From Bordetella parapertussis (GTDB lineage Bacteria > Pseudomonadota > Gammaproteobacteria > Burkholderiales > Burkholderiaceae_C): a stretch of DNA of 21,246 nucleotides. Below the pieces are notes generated by a model, which was not told the origin of the DNA, made no database searches, and saw nothing but the letters and a program-made list of their open reading frames with translations. The stretch lies in contig CAMDJU010000013.1 of the NCBI GenBank assembly GCA_945900695.1, positions 1 to 21,246 of the forward strand. Reading direction: 5' to 3'. This document shows, in pieces, positions 1 to 7,062 of the stretch (positions are counted from its first letter, which is position 1; the number at the start of each line of letters is the position of its first letter). The position numbers and the translations under genes were made by a program.

Positions 1-275
1 TTGAAGGCACTGGCCCCCAACACCCGCACCGCGTGGTAGTGGGTGAGCAACACATATTGAATCGGCTTGTCGCTGACGGTGCGGATCTTGGCAATCAAGT
101 CCCGGGCCATGGCCGGGGTGGCGGTGGCATCGCTGACCAAAATGCTGCGCTCGCCAATCACCACGCCCGAGTTGGGGTCGCCCTCGGCGGTGTAGGCCCA
201 GCAATGGGCGCTGAGTTGCTCAAAGGTGATTTTTTTATCGGCCAAATCGGCTTGGCTGGCAAAGGCTTTGTACAT
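1..275 (-). CDS. MBL-fold metallo-hydrolase, partial (N-terminal 91 residues)
   Basis: Only the N-terminus is in the window; the gene runs off the left edge. The protein starts MYKAFASQAD and shows the early metallo-beta-lactamase pattern: beta strands with a conserved EGDPNSG turn, an aspartate in the ILVSDATAT strand, then THYHAVR. The usual HxHxDH metal motif is incomplete. His79 and His81 are present, but the Asp and last His positions are Val83 and Arg84. The start is supported by a strong AGGAG five bases before ATG. It lies 67 bp downstream of a TetR gene on the same strand, so co-transcription with tetR and fau is likely. The family includes hydrolases, thioesterases and redox enzymes, and the substrate cannot be inferred. 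The altered motif means metal binding and catalysis should not be assumed. Confidence 0.8.
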   Translation of the reverse strand, partial: MYKAFASQADLADKKITFEQLSAHCWAYTAEGDPNSGVVIGERSILVSDATATPAMARDLIAKIRTVSDKPIQYVLLTHYHAVRVLGASAF

Positions 276-342
276 GGTGTCTCCTGGTTTTGGTGTGTCG
301 TTGCGGATCGGGTCTGAAAAAATTGTAGCCAGCGCCGTGCTT

Positions 343-957
343 TCAGGTGGCTTGGGCAGTGCCCTCAAAACCGTGCTCCAAGGTGGCAATCACCTCCTGG
401 GCAAAGTCGGCGTAGCTCATGGGCCCACCAGGGCGCAACCAGGTGAAGGTCCAATTGATCATGCCAAACAGCATCATGGTCAAGGCGGTTTGGTTGCCCA
501 GGTGGATGCGCTGTGGGTAAGCGCGCTTGATGAAGCGGGTGAATGCGGCCACCACATCGCGCTGGCGGCCCACAATGAGCGCGCGTTGCTCATCGCTCAA
601 AAATTGGGTCTGGTTGACCAAGGCCACATGGCGGGTGGCTGAGTTTTCGTACTCTTGCAAAAAGCGCCGCACCAACTCATGCAAAGCGGCGCGTTCATCC
701 AGGTTGCGCCGCTGGGCAGCAGCCTCTGCCTCGCCAATCAGGCCCAGCAATCGCAGGGTGTAGCGGTCCAGCAGGTCAAACAAAATGGCTTGCTTGCTGT
801 CGTAGTAGTGATACAGGCGCGCCTTGGATGTGCCCCCAGCGGCGGCAATGTCGTTCATGCTGGCGGCCGGGTAAGACGACTGCGCAAAGCACTGTGCAGC
901 AATGTCCAAAATCTCCTCGCGCTTGAGGTCGTGGGAGGCGGATTTGGGGCGGGCCAT
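343..957 (-). CDS. TetR/AcrR family transcriptional regulator
   Basis: This 204-residue protein has the TetR layout. The N-terminal helix-turn-helix lies around residues 10-55, with ILDIAAQCFAQ followed by the recognition region SMNDIAAAGGTSKARLYHYY. An all-helical ligand domain follows, ending in a MMLFGMINWTFTWL helix typical of acyl-CoA or aromatic-catabolism type TetR proteins. Such proteins act as cytoplasmic dimers that release DNA when a small ligand binds. The start follows the fau stop by 6 bp, and its Shine-Dalgarno (AAGGGG) overlaps that stop, indicating translational coupling. The MBL-fold gene follows on the same strand and is the obvious candidate target. The ligand is not predictable from sequence alone. 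Confidence 0.9.
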   Translation of the reverse strand: MARPKSASHDLKREEILDIAAQCFAQSSYPAASMNDIAAAGGTSKARLYHYYDSKQAILFDLLDRYTLRLLGLIGEAEAAAQRRNLDERAALHELVRRFLQEYENSATRHVALVNQTQFLSDEQRALIVGRQRDVVAAFTRFIKRAYPQRIHLGNQTALTMMLFGMINWTFTWLRPGGPMSYADFAQEVIATLEHGFEGTAQAT

Positions 958-963
958 GCCCCT

Positions 964-1539
964 TCAACCCACCGGCCAAACCACGCCGTTGTCGTTGAGG
1001 ATGGCGTCGAGTGGCATGTCATGGCTTTCGGGTTCGAGGTCAGCCACAAAGCCTTGTGTAAAGCCCAGGCCCACGGTGTGGGGCTTGGGTTGGAGTTGGG
1101 CCAAGGTGCGGTCGTAAAAGCCGCCGCCATAGCCCAAACGATAGCCCCCGGGGCCATAACCCACGCAAGGCACAAACAACAAGGTGGGCACCACCACCTC
1201 GGTGTCTTTGGGTTTGGGGATGTTGTAGGCGTCCTCTTCCATCGGACAACCCGGATACCAGGCATGAAAGGTCAGGGTTTTGCTGACTTTGTCGATCACC
1301 GGCAGGCCAATGCGCCGCGGTTGGGGTTGGTCGAGCAGTTCACCGTCCTCTTTCCACCGGTGCAGGGCAGGCAGTGGGTCGAACTCCCCTTTGATGGGCC
1401 AGTAAGCGCCAATGACCACATCGGGTCGGCCCACCAACCAAATGCGCATGACCTGCTGCAACATGTCGCAGCGCAACTGCCGATCGGACAGGTTCAAGCG
1501 TTGCTCAAGCAGGTTTTGGCGCAGAGTTTTTTTGTCCAT
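964..1539 (-). CDS. fau: 5-formyltetrahydrofolate cyclo-ligase
   Basis: The enzyme converts 5-formyl-THF to 5,10-methenyl-THF using ATP, returning a storage or inhibitory folate to the one-carbon pool in the cytoplasm. The 191-residue protein has the family's C-terminal glycine-rich signature LGYGGGFYDR (about residues 135-144), preceded by the VPTLLFVPCVGYGPGGYR segment, and an N-terminal region rich in Arg and Lys. Length is normal. I chose the internal ATG at MDKKTLRQ because the upstream extension is cysteine- and arginine-rich and unlike the family. It is the first gene of a minus-strand set with tetR and the MBL-fold gene, and is divergent from the lytic transglycosylase across 79 bp. 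Confidence 0.93.
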   Translation of the reverse strand: MDKKTLRQNLLEQRLNLSDRQLRCDMLQQVMRIWLVGRPDVVIGAYWPIKGEFDPLPALHRWKEDGELLDQPQPRRIGLPVIDKVSKTLTFHAWYPGCPMEEDAYNIPKPKDTEVVVPTLLFVPCVGYGPGGYRLGYGGGFYDRTLAQLQPKPHTVGLGFTQGFVADLEPESHDMPLDAILNDNGVVWPVG

Positions 1540-1569
1540 TGCATTGTGAGCGGCCCTTGAGCGGCAAGG

Positions 1570-1581
1570 GTTGTTCACAAC
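1570..1581. repeat. 12-bp perfect inverted repeat in the fau/slt divergent region
   Basis: GTTGT-TC-ACAAC is a perfect 5-2-5 palindrome between the divergent fau and transglycosylase genes. A second small inverted repeat (CCCTTG / CAAGGG, 1554-1559 and 1565-1570) abuts it. The position would suit a regulator binding site, but no cognate factor can be named and such short palindromes arise by chance. Confidence 0.35.
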
Positions 1582-1618
1582 GCCCATGCCAATTGATCAA
1601 GCCACCGATAATCCAGGT

Positions 1619-3652
1619 ATGTTCAAGACTTTCATTGTGTCATTGTTTGTGGGGTTGACCCTGTCGACACCATTCGCGCCCGCAGCCCACGCCCAAGCTG
1701 GGGCCATGAACGAGGGCCCCGCGCAGGCCGCTTTGCTGGAGATGGCCGATGCGTTCAAACGCAATGACCGCCGACGCCTGAGCAATTTGCTGCCCCAAGT
1801 TCGCGGCCATGTGCTGGAACCCTGGGCCGCCTATTGGGAGTTGCGCGCCCGCTTGGACGAGGCCTCTACCAGCGAGGTGCGCCAGTTCCTCAACCGCTAC
1901 GCAGGCACCTACCAAGAAGACCGCTTGCGCAATGACTGGCTGATGCTGTTGGGCAACCGCCGCGATTGGGCGACGTTTGAAGCCGAACAATCCCACTTCC
2001 GCATGCGCGATGACCGCGAGTTGCGGTGTTATGAGCTGGTGCTGAGCCATCAAAAAAACCCAGCAGGTTTTGGCCCCGACAGCGTCAAAGAGGTGCTGAG
2101 CCTGTGGCGCTCGATGTTGCAAGCCGATGACGGTTGCACGCTGGCAGCTGAGCGGTTGCTGGAAGACCGCAAAATCAAACCCCTGGAGGTGTGGCGCAAA
2201 GCGCGCTTGGCGGTCGAGAACAACCGCCCCGTGACCGCACGCAATGCCGTGCAGTTGGTGGCCCCCAAGCAGCTGAATGCTTTAAGGGACTTGCAAGCCC
2301 AACCGGGCAAATTTTTAAGCCAACACCATGCGCATCCGCGCAATGCGGTGCAAGAGTTGGTGGTGCTGGCTTTGGTGAAACTGGCCAGCAGCGACCCCGA
2401 CGAGGCCTACAAACTGATGCACCGCACCTGGTCCATCCACCTCACCACAGAAGAGCGCCATTGGGTGTGGGGTGCCATCGGGCGCCAATTGGCCATGCGC
2501 TTGGATGGCGATGCCCTCAAAGCTTACGAGCAAGCGCGCAGCGACCACGACTTGACTGATGACATGCTGGCCTGGAAGGTGCGCGCCGCGCTGCGCGTTG
2601 GCAACACCCCGGCTTGGAAAGCGGTGGAGTCGGCCATCTTGGCCATGGACTTGCCACAACGCCAAGAACCGGTGTGGGTGTATTGGTTGGGACGCGCCTT
2701 GCAAGCGCGTGGCCACAAAGACCAAGCTGAAACTTTGTGGGAAGGCATTGCCAGCGTCAAAGGGTTTTACGAACAACTGGCCTTAGAAGAGTTGGGTCGC
2801 CGCATCCAAATGCCCGCACGTCCCACCCCACCCAGCGCCGAAGAAATGGCGCAAACACGTGCCAATCCATCGCTGCAGCGCGCCGTCAAAGCCATTTCCA
2901 TGGGCCTGCGTTCTGAGGGTGTGCGTGAGTGGAATTACGGCACCAACTTGGTCAATGCCCAAGGGTTTTCCGGTCGCATGAACGACCGCGAATTGCTGGC
3001 CGCCGCGCACTGGGCCTGTGAGCTCGATATTTGGGACCGCTGCATCAACACCAGCGAGCGCACCAGCCTGGCGCAATTTGACCCGGTGCTGCGCTTTCCG
3101 ATGCCGTTCCAAACCGCGGTGGTGCAGCGGTCCAACGACATCAACCTGGACCCGGCATTTGTGTATGGCTTGATCCGCCAAGAAAGCCGCTTCATCATGG
3201 ATGCACGCTCCCACGTGGGTGCCTCTGGCTTGATGCAGGTGATGCCCGCCACCGCCAAGTGGACGGCGAAAAAAATAGGTTTGAAAAATTTCACCATAGA
3301 TCAAATCAACCAGCGTGACACCAATATCGCCATTGGCACGGCCTATTTGAAGTTGGTGCTGGAAAGCATGGACAGTTCCATGGCCATGGCGGCCGCGGCC
3401 TATAACGCAGGGCCCAGTCGCCCCCGCCGCTGGCGTGCGCCCGACCAAGGAAAAGGCCCGGTGCTGGAGGCCGCCATTTGGGCCGAGAACATCCCCTTCA
3501 ACGAAACCCGCGACTATGTGAAAAAGGTTTTGGCCAACACCACCAGTTATGCGGCCGTGATCAGCGGACAGCCCCAGTCGCTGAAAGCGCGCTTGGGCAA
3601 GGTGGGCCCGCGCGACGCAGCGGCCCCAGCCGAAGACAAGGACATACCTTGA
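1619..3652 (+). CDS. slt: Soluble lytic murein transglycosylase (Slt70-like, family 1A)
   Basis: This periplasmic enzyme cleaves the MurNAc-GlcNAc bond of peptidoglycan, forming 1,6-anhydro products during wall turnover. A signal peptide is visible in the first ~25 residues (MFKTFIVSLFVGL..., ending AAHAQA). A long helical region of about 450 residues follows, as in the doughnut-shaped U/L domains of Slt70. The C-terminal SLT domain has the catalytic Glu522 in QESRF, then SGLMQVMPATA and AAAAYNAGP, the three hallmarks of the fold. The protein is 677 residues, close to the family norm. In-frame starts upstream (1571, 1586) exist, but the ATG at 1619 gives a cleaner signal peptide. It is followed by a minus-strand ABC exporter, so it is probably transcribed alone. 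Confidence 0.93.
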   Translation: MFKTFIVSLFVGLTLSTPFAPAAHAQAGAMNEGPAQAALLEMADAFKRNDRRRLSNLLPQVRGHVLEPWAAYWELRARLDEASTSEVRQFLNRYAGTYQEDRLRNDWLMLLGNRRDWATFEAEQSHFRMRDDRELRCYELVLSHQKNPAGFGPDSVKEVLSLWRSMLQADDGCTLAAERLLEDRKIKPLEVWRKARLAVENNRPVTARNAVQLVAPKQLNALRDLQAQPGKFLSQHHAHPRNAVQELVVLALVKLASSDPDEAYKLMHRTWSIHLTTEERHWVWGAIGRQLAMRLDGDALKAYEQARSDHDLTDDMLAWKVRAALRVGNTPAWKAVESAILAMDLPQRQEPVWVYWLGRALQARGHKDQAETLWEGIASVKGFYEQLALEELGRRIQMPARPTPPSAEEMAQTRANPSLQRAVKAISMGLRSEGVREWNYGTNLVNAQGFSGRMNDRELLAAAHWACELDIWDRCINTSERTSLAQFDPVLRFPMPFQTAVVQRSNDINLDPAFVYGLIRQESRFIMDARSHVGASGLMQVMPATAKWTAKKIGLKNFTIDQINQRDTNIAIGTAYLKLVLESMDSSMAMAAAAYNAGPSRPRRWRAPDQGKGPVLEAAIWAENIPFNETRDYVKKVLANTTSYAAVISGQPQSLKARLGKVGPRDAAAPAEDKDIP

Positions 3653-3663
3653 CACCCCCGGTC

Positions 3664-3679
3664 CGCCCTGCGCAGGGCG
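3664..3679. repeat. 16-bp perfect GC-rich palindrome after slt
   Basis: CGCCCTGC followed by GCAGGGCG is a perfect 8+8 palindrome 11 bp after the slt stop. It may act as a weak transcription stop or protein site, but no T-run follows, so it is not called a rho-independent terminator. Confidence 0.5.
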
Positions 3680-3697
3680 TCAATCGATTCGCCCCCT

Positions 3698-3725
3698 ATC
3701 TGAGCGCCTCAATCTGAGCGTCTCA
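3698..3725. repeat. Tandem 14-bp duplication covering the ABC exporter stop codon
   Basis: ATCTGAGCGCCTCA and ATCTGAGCGTCTCA lie head to tail with one mismatch. On the minus strand the first-read copy supplies the TGA stop of the ABC exporter, and the second copy follows it out of frame. It looks like a small replication-slippage duplication. Confidence 0.75.
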
Positions 3726-5540
3726 GGCGGTGCTTTGCTGCAAAGACCACATGCGGGCATAGCGGCCTTGTAGCGCCAACAACTGGGCGTGGGTGCCACG
3801 CTCCACCACCTGGCCCGCATCAAGCACCAGTATTTCATGCGCATCCACCACGGTGGACAAGCGGTGCGCAATCACCAAAGTGGTTTTGTTCTGGGCCACG
3901 CTTTGCAACTCGGCTTGAATGGCGCGTTCATTGGCGCTGTCCAAGGCAGAAGTAGCCTCGTCAAAAATCAAGATGGGCGGGTTTTTAAGCAAGGTGCGGG
4001 CAATGGCCACGCGCTGCTTTTCGCCGCCTGAGAGCTTGAGCCCACGCTCACCCACCATGGTTTGGTAGCCCTTGGGGGTCGAGGCAATGAAGCCATGGAT
4101 GCGGGCTTGGCGCGCAGCCTCTTCCACCTCAGCCTGGGTGGAGCCTGGTCGCCCGTATGCGATGTTGTAGGCCACGGTGTCGTTGAACAACACCGTGTCT
4201 TGGGGCACGATGCCAATGGCGCGGCGCAAACTCGATTGGGTGACGCTGCGGATGTCTTGGCCATCGATGGTGATGCGCCCGCTCGATGCCTGGTCTATGG
4301 GCACATCGTAAAACCGGTACATCAAGCGCGCCAAGGTGGACTTGCCCGCACCCGAGGAACCCACCACAGCAACGGTTTTGCCCGCCGGTATTTCAAAGCT
4401 CAGGCCTTGCAAGATCGGGCGATCAGCCTCGTAGGCAAAGCGAACATTTTCAAACCGAACCGTGGGCGAACCGACCAGGTTCAAATCGGGCGCACCAGCT
4501 TGGTCATCCACCTCGCGCTCTTTTTCCAGCAACCGAAACATCCGGTCCAAATCGGTCAGGCTTTGTTTGATTTCGCGGTAAATCACCCCCAGAAAGTTCA
4601 AGGGAATGTAGAGCTGGATCATGAAGGCATTGACCATCACCAAGTCACCCAAGGTCATGCGGCCCTCAACCACGCCTTGGGTGGCGCGCCACAACATGGC
4701 AATCAAAGCCACCGCAATGATCAGCTGCTGCCCGGTGTTGAGCAAACTCAGGCTGGTTTGCGCCTTCAACCTGGCGCGGCGCAATTGATCCAAACTGCGG
4801 TCATAGCGCTGGGCCTCAAAACCCTCGTTGTTGAAGTACTTGACCGTCTCGTAATTGAGCAAGGAGTCCACGGCCTTGGTGTGGGCTGCCGAATCAAACT
4901 CATTGGCTTCGCGGCGAAATTGGGTGCGCCACTCGGTCACATAGACGGTGAAAAAAATATAAATCGCCAGCGCGGCCAAGGTGATGAGGGCGAACCACAC
5001 ATCAAAGGCCCAACCCAAGATGGTCAGCACCAGCACCACCTCGATCAAGGTGGGGACGATGCTGTACAAAGAATAAGAGATCAGCGATTCAATCCCCCTC
5101 ACCCCACGCTCGATGTCGCGCGTCATGCCCCCCGTTTGACGCTCCAGGTGAAAACGCAGGCTCAGGCTGTGCAAATGCTGGAATGTTTCCAGGGCAATTT
5201 GGCGTGCCGCGCCTTGGGTCGCCTTGGCAAACACCAGTTCTCGCAATTCGGTGAAAGCCGACACCGACAAGCGCAGCACGCCATAGACCATCAACAAAGC
5301 CACGGGAACCACCAACAATGTCTGGGGTTGGGCCAGGTTGGGCGTCATCGCGTCAATCAGGTGCTTGAGCAATACCGGCACACCCACGTTGGCCAACTTC
5401 GCAGCCACCATGAAGGCCAATGCAGCCACCACGCGCCATTTGTAGTGCCACAAATAGGGCAGCAAACGGCGCAGTGTGGTCCAGTCGCCGCGCGGGGCAT
5501 GGGGGTCGTTGGGAAGCTCGGGGGTGGCGTGGTGGCGCAT
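3723..5540 (-). CDS. Atm1/HMT-type ABC exporter (fused permease-ATPase)
   Basis: This half-transporter forms a homodimer in the inner membrane. The N-terminal ~330 residues form the type-I exporter membrane domain, starting near WRVVAALAFMVAAKL, with an Atm1-like ERQTGGMTRDIERG loop and YETVKYFNNE segment. The ATPase domain has Walker A GSSGAGKST (about residue 392), signature LSGGEKQR (about 500), Walker B ILIFDEATSALD (about 523) and the H-loop IAHRLSTV (about 554). Length is 605 residues, as expected. Atm1 relatives export glutathione or persulfide conjugates, or metal complexes; the substrate here is inferred only from subfamily. I chose ATG 5540; a GTG at 5597 is in frame but would overlap yciA. 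No clear Shine-Dalgarno is visible. Confidence 0.9.
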   Translation of the reverse strand: MRHHATPELPNDPHAPRGDWTTLRRLLPYLWHYKWRVVAALAFMVAAKLANVGVPVLLKHLIDAMTPNLAQPQTLLVVPVALLMVYGVLRLSVSAFTELRELVFAKATQGAARQIALETFQHLHSLSLRFHLERQTGGMTRDIERGVRGIESLISYSLYSIVPTLIEVVLVLTILGWAFDVWFALITLAALAIYIFFTVYVTEWRTQFRREANEFDSAAHTKAVDSLLNYETVKYFNNEGFEAQRYDRSLDQLRRARLKAQTSLSLLNTGQQLIIAVALIAMLWRATQGVVEGRMTLGDLVMVNAFMIQLYIPLNFLGVIYREIKQSLTDLDRMFRLLEKEREVDDQAGAPDLNLVGSPTVRFENVRFAYEADRPILQGLSFEIPAGKTVAVVGSSGAGKSTLARLMYRFYDVPIDQASSGRITIDGQDIRSVTQSSLRRAIGIVPQDTVLFNDTVAYNIAYGRPGSTQAEVEEAARQARIHGFIASTPKGYQTMVGERGLKLSGGEKQRVAIARTLLKNPPILIFDEATSALDSANERAIQAELQSVAQNKTTLVIAHRLSTVVDAHEILVLDAGQVVERGTHAQLLALQGRYARMWSLQQSTA

Positions 5541-5572
5541 GCAGGACAATGTTGTTTTTGCCGATTGTGCCC

Positions 5573-5992
5573 ATGTCACAAACCCTCCCGAGCGCACCCG
5601 TGCTTTTGCCCACCGATCAGGAGTTGGTGCTCAAGGTCATTCCCATGCCTGCCGATTGCAATGCCAATGGCGATATTTTTGGCGGCTGGGTCATGGCGCA
5701 GGTCGACTTGGCCGGTGCGGTGCTGCCCGCCCGCTTGGTGCAAGGCCGCATCGCCACAGTGGCGGTGAATGAGTTTGTCTTCAAGCAACCTGTGCGGGTG
5801 GGTGACATCCTCAGCTTTTTTGCCAGCGTGGCACGCATCGGGCGCACCTCGATCACGGTCAAGGTGGAGGTCTATGCCGAGCGCATGCGCCAGCAAGGCC
5901 GGTATGTCAAAGTCACCCAGGCCAACCTGACATACGTGGCCATTGATGAGCTGGGCAAGCCTTGCCCCATCCAAGCCACTGCTTCAGTCTGA
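5573..5992 (+). CDS. yciA: YciA-type acyl-CoA thioesterase
   Basis: A 139-residue single-hotdog protein that hydrolyses acyl-CoA to free acid and CoA in the cytoplasm; YciA enzymes are usually broad-range and form hexamers. The diagnostic segment CNANGDIFGGWVMAQVDLAG (about residues 29-48) holds the hotdog helix and catalytic Asp region, followed by NEFVFKQPVRVGD and the FASVARIGRTSITVKVEVY strand pair, all as in YciA. I start at MSQTLPSAP because family similarity begins shortly after it; upstream codons in this frame overlap the ABC exporter and read as arginine-rich noise. The gene is divergent from the exporter with 32 bp between starts. No good Shine-Dalgarno is visible. It sits just upstream of the liv-type operon on the same strand. 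Confidence 0.92.
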   Translation: MSQTLPSAPVLLPTDQELVLKVIPMPADCNANGDIFGGWVMAQVDLAGAVLPARLVQGRIATVAVNEFVFKQPVRVGDILSFFASVARIGRTSITVKVEVYAERMRQQGRYVKVTQANLTYVAIDELGKPCPIQATASV

Positions 5993-6075
5993 AACCATCT
6001 GCCTTGGCGTGGCTGTCTTCATCCACAAAGATTCAAAGGTTATTTTCAACAAACCCCCTGGACGAATCACTGAGA

Positions 6076-6129
6076 TCAGAGGTGGGAACTTTTGTTTCGG
6101 GTTTTCCCTCTGACAACTGCAGCCCGAAA
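6076..6129 (+). promoter_or_regulatory. Candidate structured leader (hairpin plus loop-to-downstream pairing) before the liv-type operon
   Basis: The 172 bp between yciA and the first permease gene holds two inverted repeats in an interlocked order. TCAGAGG (6076-6082) pairs with CCTCTGA (6107-6113), extended past a 3-nt bulge by GAA/TTC. Inside the 15-nt loop, TTTCGGG (6095-6101) can pair with CCCGAAA (6123-6129) downstream. That is the geometry of an H-type pseudoknot ending about 35 nt before the start codon. A weak promoter (TTCAT-like -35 near 6018, TATTTT near 6041) could transcribe it. Two 7-bp repeats could occur by chance; conservation is untested. Confidence 0.35.
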
Positions 6130-6164
6130 TTGGGCATAGTCATGGGCTTGGTTACATCCCATTT

Positions 6165-7058
6165 GTGGAGCAGACATCTAAAGTGCAATTTATTCAATTG
6201 GTCATCAGCGGCATCGCGCAAGGTTGCATTTATGGATTGATCGCGCTGGGTTTTGTGCTCATCTACAAAGCCACCGAGACCGTCAGCTTTGCCCAAGGCG
6301 AGTTGATGATGCTCGGTGCCTTCTTTGGCCTGTTGGTGATGGGGTTTTGGGGATACCCGTTTTGGGTCGCTGTGCTGGCCAGCATGGCGGCCATGGCCGC
6401 CACGGGTTACGTGATCGAGCGCGCGGTGATCAACCCCATCTTGGGTCAGCCGGCTTTTTCGGTGGTGATGCTGACCATTGGCATTGGTTATGTCTTGCGA
6501 GGCTTGGTGACCATGATTCCCGGTATTGGTACCGACACCCATGTCTTGGCGGTGCCGTACAAGGACCAAACCTTTCAATGGGGGGCCTTGATGATCAATG
6601 CCGAGCAAGCGGTCGTGGTTGTGGTCACCGCGTTGCTGTGCCTGGCCTTGTTCGGGTTGTTCAAGTACAGCAAGCTGGGCATTGCGATGCAAGCCATGTC
6701 GCAAAATCAACTGGCGGCTTATTACATGGGCATCCCTGTCAAACGCCTCAACAGCTGGGTGTGGGCCTTGGCCGCCACGGTGGCAGCGGTGGCAGGGCTG
6801 TTGTTGGCACCCATCACCTTTGTGCACGCCAACATGGGCTTCATCGGCCTCAAAGCTTTTCCCGCAGCAGTGGTGGGGGGCTTTGGCAGCTTGCCCGGCG
6901 CCATTGTGGGCGGCTTGGTGATTGGAGTGGTGGAGTCCTTGTCAGGCTTTTACCTGCCCGACGGCTTCAAAGACACCGCCGCCTACATCGTGGTGCTGTT
7001 GATGCTCATGGTCATGCCCAATGGCTTGTTTGGTCAAGTCACCCGCAAAAAGGTGTGA
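6165..7058 (+). CDS. livH: LivH-type ABC transporter permease
   Basis: Inner-membrane permease of the branched-chain amino acid/organic acid (HAAT) importer family. The 297-residue protein begins with the LivH hallmark GIAQGCIYGLIALGFVLIYKATE and SFAQGELMMLGAF. It has about eight hydrophobic segments and the cytoplasmic AMSQNQLAAYYMGI coupling-loop region, then AFPAAVVGGFGSLPGAIVGG near the C-terminus. The start is uncertain: GTG 6165 is taken here, but GTG 6183 (giving MQFIQLVISG) is also possible, with GGAG 12 nt upstream. It is the first gene of livH-livM-livG-livF-ligase-binding protein, with 4 bp before livM. The linked acyl-CoA ligase argues for a carboxylic acid substrate rather than leucine, isoleucine or valine. 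Confidence 0.9.
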   Translation: MEQTSKVQFIQLVISGIAQGCIYGLIALGFVLIYKATETVSFAQGELMMLGAFFGLLVMGFWGYPFWVAVLASMAAMAATGYVIERAVINPILGQPAFSVVMLTIGIGYVLRGLVTMIPGIGTDTHVLAVPYKDQTFQWGALMINAEQAVVVVVTALLCLALFGLFKYSKLGIAMQAMSQNQLAAYYMGIPVKRLNSWVWALAATVAAVAGLLLAPITFVHANMGFIGLKAFPAAVVGGFGSLPGAIVGGLVIGVVESLSGFYLPDGFKDTAAYIVVLLMLMVMPNGLFGQVTRKKV

Positions 7059-7062
7059 TGCC

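Noticed and set aside
314..346. CTGAAA/TTTCAG inverted repeat at the end of tetR
   Set aside because: Only 6 bp with a 21-nt loop and no T-run, so not convincing as a terminator or operator.
655..1560. Open plus-strand frame of about 300 codons over tetR and fau
   Set aside because: It crosses two real genes and their junction on the other strand and has no domain or ribosome-binding site.
1540..1618. 6S RNA gene next to fau, as in many proteobacteria
   Set aside because: Only 79 bp separate fau and slt, too short for a ~180-nt 6S RNA, and no long hairpin is seen.
2783..3655. Open minus-strand frame of 290 codons over slt
   Set aside because: It is antisense to the catalytic domain of the transglycosylase and has His/Gly-rich shadow composition.
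4062..5768. Open plus-strand frame of 568 codons antisense to the ABC exporter
   Set aside because: It is the mirror of a strongly supported ABC exporter with all ATPase motifs; the antisense translation is rich in His, Gln and Gly with no recognisable domain, as expected from codon bias.
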